Source: Delphinapterus leucas
Lineage: Eukaryota; Chordata; Mammalia; Artiodactyla; Monodontidae
Direction: 5' to 3'
Length of the DNA stretch: 64,000 nucleotides
NCBI RefSeq assembly: GCF_002288925.2
Contig: NW_022098002.1
Span: 919,741 to 983,740, forward strand
Every line of letters starts with the position of its first letter. Within the stretch, counting starts at the first letter, position 1. Positions 43,855 to 55,807 of this stretch are shown one piece after another. A model generated the notes under the pieces. The model saw only the letters and a program-made list of their open reading frames with translations. It did no database searches and was not told the origin of the DNA. Made by a program: the position numbers and the translations under genes.

Positions 43855-44540
43855 TTGTTTTAATTATAAAACATTCCACACATTAAAGTGCAGGAAATAT
43901 TATACGTATATATAAATATAAAGTTTCTATATATATAAACTGTTACTTATTTACCCTCTACCAAAATTGGGCAAGTATTAATATTTTATCTAATTGGCTT
44001 CATCCTTCTCTCTTTTAAAAAAATATAATATTACTGACCTAGATAAAGCCTACCCTTATACTTCATCCCTTTGCTCCTTCCCACAGGAAATGTCCACCTT
44101 AAAGCATATTTTTGTACTTTTATTTCATAAATATGAATTCCTAGTCAAGATATACCATTGCACATATTGGGTCTTTAAGGTTTACATACAGAGTATCAGG
44201 CTGTATGTATTCTTTTGCTATTTGCCTTTTTTTTTACTAATTTTTATGCTTTTGAGATTTGTCCATGGTGTAATACATACCTCTTCTCATTCACTTTAAT
44301 TGCTGTGTAGTATTCCATTGTACAAATGAATTAAAATCCACTTAGCTACTTCCATTGTACAAATGAATTAAAATCCACTTAGCTACTTCCATTGTACAAA
44401 TGAATTAAAATCCACTTAGCTACTTCCCTACTGAGGGGCGGCTGGGTTGGCTCCAAACTTTTGTTACTACAAACTGTGCTCCAGTGGCCAGCTGGGGACA
44501 TCTGTTCACATGTTAGCATTTCCGGCAGGGGTGGGGGGCG
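43855..44540 (-). mobile_element. old LINE 3' region, antisense
   Basis: AT-rich text ending 'TGTAGTATTCCATTGTAC', then 'GGCTCCAAACTTTTGTTACT' and 'ACAAACTGTGCTCCAGTGGC', matches the common reversed LINE-1 segment (gtagtattccattgta...gtttccagttttttgctattacaaataatgctgc). It carries the 37-bp triplication. Confidence 0.6.
44313..44427. repeat. perfect 37-bp tandem triplication
   Basis: The 37-base unit beginning TTCCATTGTACAAATGAATT occurs at 44313, 44350 and 44387 with no mismatch, followed by a further TTCC (44424-44427). The unit is the L1 segment itself, so the expansion happened within the old LINE relic, well after insertion. Confidence 0.97.
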
Positions 44541-44554
44541 GGGCGGGGGGGTGT
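44522..44554. repeat. G-rich run, quadruplex-capable
   Basis: GGGG, GGGG/GGGGG, GGGG and GGGGGGG runs separated by one to three bases (GGGGTGGGGGGCGGGGCGGG pattern). It satisfies the simple four-G-tract rule on the plus strand. Confidence 0.8.
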
Positions 44555-46179
44555 CCTATCTCCATGTCCCAAATCCTACAGCACAGTGCCTGAAATATTA
44601 AGTGCTCAATCGGTGTTTAGTGAAGGAAGACATAAAAATGTGAAATGTTTCATTCATCCAAGCATGAAATGCTGGTGGGCATAAAACCAAAGCATCACTG
44701 GGGCCCGATTATTAAAGATACAAAGCTCTCCAGGAGCAGTTAAGAATGTGAACAGACTGATATTTCGTGGCTGGAGCCACAGAAATTCCTGTTCAAATGA
44801 ATTACAGGGGAAATGAAGACATTATGCCGGAGAAAAGCCACCATTCCCCGGGTTGACTTTAGCTGTGTATCTAGTTCGGTCCTGAGGACAGACTGTCGAT
44901 TGTTATTACCATGGGTGAAATTGAAGGCCAAGTCAACCACAGAGCTCTGATTTAAGGCCATGAGTTGCCAAGGGGTCTAATACCCCACATCATCATGAGG
45001 TCTTATTCACTTTCATGGGAATGATCAAAACTGGGCCAGAGCATAAGCAAATACACTTTGCCCCTAAGTGGCTACTGGGACATATGATGCCACATGTTAG
45101 AAGCCAACATCAAGGTCACCAAGCTACTTTAAATACCTGATAATTGATGCTATTTGAGGGAAAAAATACACTCTCAGCTTCTGATACTGCTTAGGAAACT
45201 CAATTAGAAAACCTCTCAACTTTGTCATTTTCCAACTTTCCCAGCTATAAGCCTCTCACATGCAAAGGCAATACCAAGGATCCATCAACCCAAATTATGA
45301 AACCACCTATATCTTCCTTAACCAAATGTTTGGCAGTAGAGATGAGATGATCCTTAGACCACTTAGATCCACCCCCTGGAGCTGAAGATGAAATTAACCT
45401 TCCCTGAGGCAGAGGCTGCACATGGGAAGGTGGATGTCTAAATGAATTTAAAGTCCTGTTACAAGGAAACAAGGAGGAAATAGATCTTGGGTAGATAACC
45501 AGCAGTGTCAGCAACAGTCTACCCCTTTAACTTCCCCATATCCCTGTGCACGCCTCTTGTCCTGATTTAAGATGCTCATGCCTACATGAAGTATACTCAC
45601 TCCTGCTCCAAATCTAGGATCTCTGAGTGATGTGCAGGCTTCATCTTCAAGTTCCTTCTCATACTCAAGCAATGCACAGGAAAAACCAAGAGTGTTGCAA
45701 TTAAAAAACAAAAGCCATTTGAATGTATAATATAGGCCGGCTTTCCCCACTAGTCATTGGCTGAGTGATGGGATGGTGTAGAAGGTTGAGGGGCTTGGCC
45801 GGAAGAGCAGAGCAAAATCTCCAACAGTCTCAGAGTGCTTTGAGGATAAAGCCCCACTAGAAAGAAGGAGTCTAAAACAAACAGGTCTCCAGCTCAAGAC
45901 ATTTGTCAGATTTTGAAGCTGCAGGTAGCAACAGGGGGGAAGAACTAAGATACAACCTCTACATGGCAAAACAGTTAGAATTCAAAGCTGAGAAAGGCCA
46001 CACTCAAAGGACAAGGATAAACCAGAGCTGAACCAAGTTTTCCAGAAACCTTGGAAACCACCCAGCCTCAACCCAGCTCAATCTCTGCTTTCACTGAAGG
46101 AATCTTCTCTTTATTCTTCATGTTACATGGAAGAAAATAAAGACCTTTGCTGATGAAAGGTATTATACGGAGTGACTGA
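44555..46179. other. unassigned sequence
   Basis: No gene supported. 45245-45515 (minus strand frame of 89 residues) looks like a diverged interspersed repeat but I cannot name it. 45760-46140 may be part of the 5' region of the following HAL1/L1, since it has the same A/G-rich, AACCCAGCC-type texture. Confidence 0.3.
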
Positions 46180-47095
46180 GGTTCTTTCATAAACGTTCAG
46201 GCACACAACAAAGAGCCAGGAAGATGTGACCAACATCCAAGAGAATATAAACAATAAAAGCAGACGACAGAACATCCAGGTTTTGGAGAGAGCAGAGAAG
46301 AATATTAAAATATTAAAGAAATCAGTGCAAACGATGGATAAAAATCAATGAAAATGGTTAATTCAACCATTAGAGTTAGAATATATACAAAACAATCAAA
46401 GGGACATTCCAAAACTAAAACACTCAATACCTAAAATTAAGAACCCACTGGGTGGGGATAACGGTAAGCTGGAAACAAGAGAAGTGAAATTGAAGACAAG
46501 TAAATAGAAAAATATATTAACTGAAACATAGAGAGGAAAAATCATACTATAAAGAGACACATGGGGTACATAATCAAGAAACCTAATATCATGTGATCAA
46601 AGTCCTAGAAGGAGAGGAAAGAGAGACTGGAGCAGAAGCAATACAGGAAGCAGAAGAAATAACAGCCAAGAAAGTTCCAAAATTGGTGAAAAGACATCAA
46701 ACCACAGATTTGAGAATCTCAGGAACCCCAGCGGGGTACATCAAAGAAAACCATACCTAGGCAAATCATAGTCAAAGTCCTGAAGAACCTGAGAAAAGTG
46801 AAAATCAGGTAACTAGCCACAGTACAAAAGACATGTTATCTCCAAAGAAGCAACAGTAAAACTGATGGCTAACTTTTCAACAGAGACTATGGAAACCAGA
46901 ACACAATAGAATGATGTCTTCCAAGTGCTGAAAACCAACCTAGAATTTTATACTCAGTAAAACTGTTCTTTGAAAGTTAAAATAAAGACACTTTACAGAC
47001 AAAGGCTGAGGGAATTAATCACCAGCATACCGGCACTATAAGGAATACTAAAGGAAGTTCTTTGGGTTGAAGGAAATTTATCATAGATGGAAACA
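46180..47095 (+). mobile_element. HAL1/L1 ORF1-region relic
   Basis: 'TCAAAGTCCTAGAAGGAGAG' (46598), 'CCAAAATTGGTGAAAAGACA', 'CACAGATTTGAGAATCTCAG', 'CATACCTAGGCAAATCATAG' (46752), 'AAAACTGATGGCTAACTTTT' (46857), 'CTAGAATTTTATACTCAGTA' and 'AAGACACTTTACAGACAAAG' follow HAL1/L1M ORF1 in order. Many stops and indels. Better preserved than the related copy at 1-765. Confidence 0.85.
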
Positions 47096-47099
47096 TGGA

Positions 47100-48610
47100 A
47101 ATGCAGTAGGGAATAACGAGCACTGGAAATGACACGGCCACTCGCTGTCTTGATTACTGTAGCATTGTGGTGAGTTCTGAAGTGTGAGCCCTCTAACACT
47201 GTTCTTTTCCAGGAATGCTTTGGTTATTCTGGGTCCTTCAAATTTGCATATGAATTTGAGATTAGGTTGCCAATTTCTTGAAACAATGCAGCTGGGATTA
47301 TGATACAAACTGCTTTTAGTCTATAAGTCAGTTTGGTGGATATTGTCATTTTAACAATGTCTTCCAACTCATAAACATCAGATATCCTTCCATTTATTCA
47401 GTTCTTTTAAAGCTTATTTCAACAACGTTTTGTAGTTTCAGCATACTGTATAAGTTTTTCACTTCTTTTGTTATATTTATTCGTAAGTATTTATCCTTTT
47501 TGAGGCTACTGTAAATGGAATTGTTCTCTGAATTTCATTTTGATTGCTTCTAGCATATAGAAATGCAATTAACTTTGTATATTGATCTTGTATTCTGCAA
47601 CTTAGCTGAACTTGCTTATTAGTTCTAATAGGTTTTTAGTGCAGTCCCTAGGATTTCTGTATATAAAATCATTCCATCTACAAACAGACATAGTTTCATT
47701 CTTCAGTTTCAATATGGATGCCTTTGATCTTTTTTCTTGCTTAATTTCCCTGGCTAAATTCCCAGTATAAGGTCAAACAGAACTGGCAACAGCAAATATC
47801 TCGGCCTTGTTTCTGATCTTAGGTGGAAAGCACTCAGTCTTTTACACTAAGTATGGTGCACTTAGCTGTGTGTTCTTCACAGATGTCCTTTATAAGACTG
47901 AGAAAATTCCCTTCAATTCCTAATTTTTGAGTGTTTCTATCATGAAAGGGTGTTGACTTTTGTCAAATACTTTTTCTGAATTGATTGAGATGATGATGTG
48001 GCTTTTGTCCTTCATTCCATTGATATACTGTACTACATTAATTTTTTTTATGTTAAACCAAAAATTCTGGGATAAATCCCACTTAGCTATGGTGTACAAT
48101 CCTCCTTTATATGTAGCTGGATTCAGTTTGTAAGGATTTTTGTTAAGGATTTTTGCATCTATATTCATAGGAAATATTGGATTGTAGTTTTCTTGTTATG
48201 TCTTTGTTTGGTTTTGGTATCAGGATAATACTGACCTCATAGAATGAGTTGTTAAGTGTGCCTTCGTTTTTCTCTTTTTTTTTAAATTTGTTTTAAATCT
48301 ATTTTTAGAGAGTTCAAAAGTATAGCCTTCTGGACCTGGGCTTTTCATTGTGGGAAATTTTTTTTATATTTATTTATTTATTTGGTTGCGCTGGGTCTTA
48401 GTTGCAGCCCGTGGGCTCCTTAGTTGCGGCTCGATGGCTCCTTAGTTGTGGCACATGACTCTTAGTTGCGACATGCATGTGGGATCTAGTTCCCTGACCA
48501 GGGATCGAACCCAGGCCCCCTGCATTGGGAACGTGGAGTCTTATCTACTGCTCCATCAGGGAAGTTCCGTTTGTGGGAATTTTTTAAATTACTAATTCAG
48601 TCTCTTTACA
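47100..48610 (-). mobile_element. L1 ORF2 relic, antisense, split by a SINE
   Basis: 'ATTCTGCAACTTAGCTGAAC' (47592), 'TCTAATAGGTTTTTAGTGCA', 'ATGGATGCCTTTGATCTTTT' (47713), 'TTCATTCCATTGATATACTG' (48012), 'GATAAATCCCACTTAGCTAT' (48071) and 'AGCCTTCTGGACCTGGGCTT' (48324) follow reversed ORF2 from the RT region toward the N-terminus. A CHR SINE at 48361-48569 interrupts it. Only short frames remain. It lies head-to-head in orientation with the HAL1 piece before it. Confidence 0.8.
48361..48569 (-). mobile_element. CHR-type SINE, antisense, older variant
   Basis: T-rich tail with TTTATTTATTTATTTGG, 'CGCTGGGTCTTAGTTGCAGC', repeated 'CTTAGTTG' modules, 'CAGGGATCGAACCCAGGCCC' (reverse B-box) and a 'CATCAGGGAAGTTCC' end. 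TTGTGGGAAATTTTTT (from 48348) and TTGTGGGAATTTTTTA (from 48571) flank it as a slightly decayed target duplication. Inserted into the antisense L1. Confidence 0.92.
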
Positions 48611-50293
48611 GACAGTTTTTGGACGGAAGTACAGTGAGAGCATCACGGCCACCCTCGTTCTAGATAGCGTGGTGTGGACGCTGGAGAGGACCAGGCTCAG
48701 GAGCTGTCTGGTGACCGAAGGATCAACAAGTGGTATTTCATGGGGATTAGATTTGGACAGGCTGGCGGACCCGGCTCCACACGGAGGCAAAGGCGACCTG
48801 AGCGGAACGGGCACTTCCAGGCACCGCCAAGGACTGCCCCCTTCTGACTTCTGTGCTGCTACCTTCCCTCGGGCGAGAGGGGCTCCCCGCCCCGCCTGTC
48901 ACGCAGCATGCAGGTGCAGCACCACATCTGCTACCTCTTTGGAGGAAAAGCCAGAAATCCAAGTTTTAATTTTTAAATTCCTGATTTTTCAAAAGAATGA
49001 CTTAGCATGTTGGGAAACAGCATGTGAATCCAACAAAACATACCTGCAGAATGCATCTGAGCTGCGGTGACAGGTGGCAACCTCCGGGTGACAAGGCAGT
49101 TGTCCTTACGGCGTGTGGCCACGGCCAGGCCTGCTCTTAGGAAGCCCCTCGCAGACGGAGTGGGCTGCTGGGCCCGGCACCCCACGGCTCACCCCAGCGC
49201 CCCTCGTCCCAGGTGTGGGGGACGTGCTCCCTGAGGAGCTGAACTGTCACCTCCTGTGGTCCTGTCTGCCATCCCTGGCGCTGATGGGCTGGAAACAGAG
49301 ATGGCAGTGAGCACCCAGGTGATCGTTCCTCCGGGCTGGCAGACAACCCACGCGAGAGTCTGTCCAGGCCAGGAACTCGCCAGGCGACCCGCAGGGGCCG
49401 GCAGAGCTGCCGCCGTCTGCCTCTGCCAAGTTCTTCTTCTTTCCACAGCTTATTCTCCCCTGCAAGAGTGAAGCAGAGTAAAGCAAGCTTGCGCTAACTA
49501 AGCCCTGGTCCCGATTCCTGCCCACCTCAGGCCTGGGCCTGATGTGACGGCCTGGAACAGGGGGGCAGACTTTGCATAATCCTCATCGGAGTGTTTCCCC
49601 TGCACCCACCACTGCGCAAGTCACCCACTCCCAGTAGGCACACAGCAGGCCTCACACGCGGTGGGCCGAGCAGCACAGCCCGTAGCCCTGGAGGGTGACC
49701 CAGGCCCTCTCCTTCTCTCCTGATGAGCTGGTGGTCACAGCCAGTCGGGGGCCGCGGGCAGCTCAGCAGAGGGGAAGGAGCCCCTGGCTGATGCCCTCAC
49801 AGAAGACAGCATTTCTACCTGGGAAACTGGGGGGTGGGCAGCGCTTCTGTTCCATCAGGAAGACAGCCAAAGCCCCAAAGCATCCGGACCCTGGTAGCCG
49901 CCCTGCCCTAACACTGACTCCCCCGCAGGCCCGGGAGGCCAGGGTCTCAGAGCTTCGGTCCGCACATGCTCGCCTGCAAAAAGGGATTCCAGGGACACAA
50001 AGTGTTGTTTTTCCAAAAACAGCAAGCCCAGATGCCTTATTCCGAAAACTTTCTTCACACCTGGAGCTCAGCCTTCCCCATCCAGCACGGGCTGGGGGTG
50101 CCGGCCGGGCTCTGCTGGGAAGCGGGCAGCGCTCCCCACCTGCGTGAGGAGCGAAGGTGTTGATGAGGAACGTGTGCATTTCCAGGGGCTCGGAGCAGGC
50201 GTTTCTGGGCAGGGTCAGAGAAGGAGGCTGCCAGGGAGCCCTCTGCCAGTCTTGTTTTCTCTGAACTTTCGGCCCCAGTGGGAAAGGATATTG
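48611..50293. other. unassigned GC-moderate sequence
   Basis: No transposon or gene recognised. Overlapping frames on both strands (plus 133 residues at 48669-49070; minus 179 residues at 49763-50302) show no family resemblance. Confidence 0.35.
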
Positions 50294-50305
50294 AAACTTC
50301 ATTTT

Positions 50306-50574
50306 TTTTTTTTAGAAGATGTTGGGGGTAGGAGTTTATTTATTTATTTTTTCTGTGTTGGGTCTTCGTTTCTGTGCGAGGGCTTTCCCTAGTTGTGGCA
50401 AGCGCGGGCCTCTCACTATTGCGGCCTCTCTTGCTGTGGAGCACGGGCTCCAGATGCACAGGCTCAGTAGTTGTGGCTCACAGGCCCAGCCGCTCCGCGG
50501 CATGTGGGATCTTCCCGGACCGGGGCACAAACCCGCGTCCCCTGCATCGGCAGGCTGCGCCACCAGGGAAACCC
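50306..50574 (-). mobile_element. CHR-type SINE, antisense, internally deleted
   Basis: T-rich tail, 'TTATTTATTTTTTCTGTGTT', 'GGGTCTTCGTTTCTGTGCGA', 'GGAGCACGGGCTCCAGATGC', 'GATCTTCCCGGACCGGGGCA' and a CCACCAGGGAAACCC end. AAACTTCATTTT at 50294-50305 is repeated exactly at 50576-50587. Relative to the other copies about 16 bases between the GCAGGC and TGCGCCACCAG words are missing, which removes spacing between the A-box and B-box of the pol III promoter. Confidence 0.93.
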
Positions 50575-50587
50575 AAAACTTCATTTT

Positions 50588-51235
50588 CAATTTTCAGTTA
50601 TGGTCCACATGCTGAAGGGTTACAGCCTGGGATTTAGAAAACCAAGCCGTGAAAAGGACCTGAAATGCTATGTTCAAGGCTGGTCTGCCAGCCTACGATT
50701 GCTTCCAGGACACAAGCCCAAAGGCACAATCTGGGACGGTGATGTATTATTCTATGCCAGTGACATCGTACAGTTAGGACAACCCTGTTCACATCCCCAA
50801 AGTTGTGAGTTTAGATCAACGCTTCAGTCTGCAGGTTACCTAATGATTTCTACAGGGCTTTCTCACTTGGACTTGATGGACCCTCATCTCTCAGCTCTCC
50901 CCACGCTATCAATTGAGGAGTAAGCCTGGGGCCTTGACTGTATTTCTTTGAGGCCAGTTTTTGAAATGATGTGTAGACCAACCAGTCCTGGCAATAATCG
51001 AAAGAGGGGAAGTTGGAGAGAGAGACAGCCAGGCTCAGAATCAATCATTGCTCAGTGGATAACTTAACCACCAGTAACTTAAGAAAGCAAAGCTCTTCAA
51101 GAACGAACAGCTCGTGTCTCTCACTGGCACCACTGAGGGATTACAGAGAAAAACTGGCGACCGCAGGAAAGCTACCAGATCCCAAAGGGTCTTGTTAGAT
51201 GCTCAGTGCTTTTCTTTTCTTTAAAGTTGAGTCAT
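50588..51235. other. unassigned sequence
   Basis: A plus-strand frame of 150 residues (50471-50923) begins inside the preceding SINE, so it is not a gene candidate. No repeat recognised. Confidence 0.35.
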
Positions 51236-51455
51236 CAGGTTCATAAAGACAGGAAGCAGAATGGGAGTTTCCCAGGGCTGCAGGGATTGGGGAGGGGGTT
51301 AGTGTTTAATGGGGACAGATTTGCAGTCTTACAAGACAAGGAGCTCTGGAGATCTCCTGTTAAGTAGACTTAACACTGCTGAACAGTTAAAAATAGTTAA
51401 GGTGGTAATTTTTATATTATGTATATTTTGTTATAAAAAATGAGTAAAAAAGAAA
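51236..51455 (+). mobile_element. L1MC-like 3' end
   Basis: 'GAATGGGAGTTTCCCAGGGC' (51261), 'GATTTGCAGTCTTACAAGAC' (51320), 'TCTGGAGATCTCC', 'AAAATAGTTAAGGTGGTAAT' (51390) and 'TTTTATATTATGTATATTTT' end in an A-rich tail. The same 3' family as at 55808. Confidence 0.8.
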
Positions 51456-54400
51456 AAGAAGAGTTGAATTAGCTGCCAGCATACACAAGTCAAGACATCA
51501 CTCTTACAAATCTCGGCTCCCCGCTGCCCTTCTGTGCGGCCAGATCACGTGATACGGCGGGTGACCGCCTGTGGGGCTGTGAGTGACAGCCCTGGGTCAG
51601 CTGCGTGGCTCTGCCTGTCACATCCCAAGCTCCTGGGTCTCAGACTCCTGTGCTGGAGCAAATGGAACACACTCTCCATACCTGCCCCAGAGCAATTAAG
51701 ATGCAAAGCTTTAAATAGGCTTTAGATCCCCATTAGAAAAGTTCTTTACAACACACTCTTAACTGTGCTTGACAAATAAATTAGGCAAATAGCAAATGTG
51801 GTCCCACGGGAGGACAGTACAGGCTGGCCGGGCCGCACTCAGAGGGGTTTCTGTGTCACCCCTGCAGCCAAGGTCCCCCTCTGCCGCTGCTCCGGGCCAG
51901 CCGCCCTGCCTGCTTCTGCAGACTTGGGGCCACTCAACAGGTCCTGAGGGACGAAGGGCACTGGTCCTCCTTCCAGGACACTGCCTCCCGGGAGCCCCAG
52001 GCCTGCAGCCAGGACCCTGAATGGGGACAGTGTGTGATCTCAGAGGGCCCATTCGTCCGCTCCTGGGAAGCAGGAGCCCAGACCACCGAGGGCCAACTTT
52101 GGGGAAGATCTGTGGTGTGGAATCTGTGCCCTGGAAGCAAAGGTGAGTCCCCTGGCTGGTTGCTGCCAGCAATCACAGGCTACCGAGCCGCCTCTGGGGG
52201 TGACAGCCAGGGGCCCCCAGCCCCCGGCCCCGCCCGGAGCAGCCGTGCACAGTCACCCCTCTCTGGGTTCCAGAACGTTCCTCCCTGTGCAGTGTTTGCA
52301 GGATCCAAGGACGGGTCCCAAGTCCCAAATAGGGAAGAATATCTGAAAACGGGCACCAAAGGAAAAGAAATAAATGGTTGTGACGTTGAGTTTTGCCGTC
52401 AGAGCACTTGGAAAGGCCCCCAAGCCTGACATTATTTTTCCAAGCTGTGGTCCTTAAGATGTTGTCCAAAAAGTGTCCGAAGGACCCAGGGAAGGACAGA
52501 GAGGCCTCGGTACCGTCTGTGTCAAGATGTCCCTGGAAGAACAAGCAGGGAGTCCTAAGGGCAAAAGCAGGAATTAGCACAGGGAGACTTGGGCCCGGGG
52601 GTCTGGATGCCCACATTTCACTGTGACAGTGACCTTTAGAAGTGAAGCCGGCACGTGGCACAGAGCAACCCGACTTTAAAAGCCATCAGTGGGACTTATG
52701 TTTTCATTTATGTTTTACTATTTTATGCAGAAATTCCTGGTTCTGGACAGCTCACAGAGGGAACCACAAGAGGAAATGGGTGAGCTGTGAGGGGCAGAGG
52801 ATTGAAAACCCTATGTTTTCAAGAAGAAAACCTACCAGTGTTTCCTGCATGTCTACGTTGGAATTTATTACTCATCCAAGCACAACAGATAATTGAGTGG
52901 GGTATTCTGCCACCTTTCCAAAAACAATACGGCCACATGTCCAAAAGTCCACCGTTTCCAAAACCTCATATCCATCTATAAAGGGTCCCTCTATGGTAAC
53001 CATCTCGTACCAGATAAATCCTGCTGTTGTCACTGAGCAGGCACGTTTCTTTCCATTTCTTATGTGGGCTTTGAACAGACCATAAATCCATTGATGAATT
53101 AGTCACATGTTGACCACATTTCTTTCCACAAAGGCGAGGTGAGCTACGATGAATTTAAGCCTAGAGGCCTGCACAGGAAAATCCTACAAATTCCTTCTTC
53201 ATAAATTGAGGATGAGACGTGCGGAGGATGTCCAACGAGTTCTCGCTTACCCCCAGATTCCCAGGTCGTGTATTAGCTCTTTGGACGAATGGCTGGGAAA
53301 GCTCAGCCTTCCTTGGTTCTGGTCCAGTGCACCAGCAACCGCCCACGGCTGTGGCTGAGCCACTACCCTTCCGGGGCTCAGATGCCTGGTCCCTAAATTA
53401 GGCCCTGTAGGTTTCCTGACCTAAGACTCCATGATTTTGTCTTTAATTTGCAGGAGGCAGGGAATAAAGATCAGATAATATCTTGGAAGAAATGGGCAAA
53501 AAAGTTGGAAGAGAAATTGTTGCTGGGGGTGATAGCAGCCAGCTCTATCTGCCTTAACCCGAGAGAAGAGGGATCCCTCTTTGCTTTGAGATCAGAGTTC
53601 AGCCTTTCTAGTTCCCAGAGAGATGCTGCAGCCTGAATCTCGCAGCCCCGGTGGGCAAAGAGAACTTGGCCTGAAGTGCGTCATTCCCCCAGCTGCAAAG
53701 AGCCCCGTGTTAGGCATGTCTTCACCTGGGAGGAAGGCACCTTATTACCACATTCAAGGGGAGAGGAGGGGAGAGAGGCCACATTATCATTAGTTAATTT
53801 CTGCTCTTGTGACAGGTACAGAGAAACAATGGGAAGATGACGTGGGGAAAGCAAAGGTTCCAGGAAAGGTCCAGGTGTATCACTGAACAATGAAGTACTT
53901 ATAAATAAATGATGTCATATAGTCACAAAGGGGTTTTTTAAAAGCCTTATGCTACACTGGGTGTACACAAAGAGGCCAAACACTGCGTGCCTAACAAGGC
54001 TGTCTTTATTCCGTGGATCCCAACGCTTCCTTCAGCCTCTAAGGAGACCGCAGACGGTTTGGAGCACCCCAAGTTCAGAGGAACATCGGGACACTGGAAG
54101 GCTTCCAGGAAGGAGCCGCCAAGTGAGTTACAGGCTGTAAAGGGCAGCGTGACAGGAGAGGGTCAGCAGCGCAGAACCCCGGGTAAGCACGGCAGCTCTG
54201 AGCCCACCAGCACCAGCACAACCCGCAAATAATCACCAGGACCCCCGTGAAGGTTCCCCTTCTCCCCAGAACTGGGGCCGGGCAGCTGCAGACCACACCT
54301 GGGCTCTCGGCCAGAGAGCCCACAACATATTTATAACCTGCAGATCCAGGGGCCGCGGCTGCTGGCCTGAGGGACGGGGATTAGCTGTCGGCTGCCAGAG

Positions 54401-55807
54401 ACACGGTCCCACGGAGGGTGACCAGCCAGGCAGATTGGTGTCCGGGTCAGTGCAAGGCACGCACCGGCGCTCTCGCCTCTGTCCCCTCCTCCCACCCAGC
54501 CCTTCCCCTCGCTCTCCTTCCCTCCCTTCCCCCTCCCGCCGCCACAGTGATGCCCGCTCGCTGGCCTCCCGCTCCATTTGCTGCTTCAGTCCTGGGAGTA
54601 AAGAGATGTTACAACAGACTGCCCTTGAGGCCTCCGTGACCCTGCAGACCAGCCTCCAAGACCACAGGGTCTGCAAAGACGCGCAGCCAGCACACCGCCA
54701 GGGTCACGGGAGGGACCGCGGAGGCCACTGCACCGCCTCGGTCCTGCCCACCTGCCGCCCAGCCTGCATCTCGCACCGCAGTGTGGGTCAGAGGTCAAGG
54801 ATACAGTCTTCTGGAATCCTGGGTCTGTCCTCTTCCACTTACGCAGCCTGAGCCTGTCTTTCCCTCAAATGCACAACCTCTTACCCTAAATTTAATTTTT
54901 TAAAAACCCAGAGGCAGGAAGATGTGGGAGAGTTACTTCATCTTCTGTGTTTGAAATCAGTGATCTGAAAACACATGGCTTTTAGGTGCACTAACGTGGC
55001 CATTACCTGGGGCAGTTTACAGATGAATTACTCATGCTTCGGGAGAAGCTCTCCGAGTCTTTTCTTTCCTTTTTTTAACAATCCCGTGTTGACTGAGAAC
55101 AAGCAAGGAAACCAGCATGGAGAGCGCCTTAGCCAGCCCACCTGGAGGGAGGGGTGCGCGGCTCCACCGGGCCTGGGAGGCAGCCCTGGAAGCTCTGCCA
55201 TTACAGGCCCCTCACCCCTGGGAAGCTAAGGTTCTACCAGGGTTTTCCTAACCTGTGTCCACTCTTCTTCCTTAGAAAGAAACCTCATAAACGTGACAAC
55301 CATCCTATAGTTCAGATTTGGTCAGGGTTCCGGGTCCACCTGTGATCCTATGATCGGCGGTGGCCTGTGATGTAAGGACACAGGACAGAATGTCTGCTGA
55401 CCCCCAGACATGGAGTGTGGGCAGGTGGACAGAAAGGCAAGCCATGAGGCCAGAATTTGGTGCCGACTTGGGGTTGGAGCTGCTTCTACTTCTCTGCCTC
55501 CTTCCAGCTGTTCTGTGGCTTCCCCAGGACCCCCGGAGTCCAGGCCTCCTCCTGCCACCTGCACCCCGTCTTGCAGGCTCTGCAGCTGCAGTGTGAGGTT
55601 CCACAGGGCCCCCTGCTCACCCTGTGTCACAGAAGCAGTTGGGTAAAGCTGGAGGGGCCACTGGAGGAATCCAGGCCCAGGCGGATAAAGGCCAATGTCC
55701 TACGAGACAGTGGAGGAGACAAAGGGCCCAGGCCAGAGGGCCCCGAGGAGGTGCAGCTCAGGCAGCTCGTGGGGCTGGGGTCTCAGAGACCCCAGGTTAA
55801 CCATGGC
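51456..55807. other. unassigned sequence
   Basis: About 4.3 kb with no firmly recognised transposon or gene. 54480-54545 is a C/T-rich run. Many 60-160-residue frames on both strands overlap one another without family resemblance. A short leucine-rich, signal-peptide-like frame near 55447 is discussed as a finding. Confidence 0.35.

Noticed and set aside
45245..45515. Possible named interspersed repeat or LTR
   Set aside because: The texture suggests a diverged repeat, but I could not match it to a specific family, so it is left unassigned.
50471..50923. 150-residue frame reading out of a SINE
   Set aside because: Its first third is SINE sequence and the remainder has no family resemblance.
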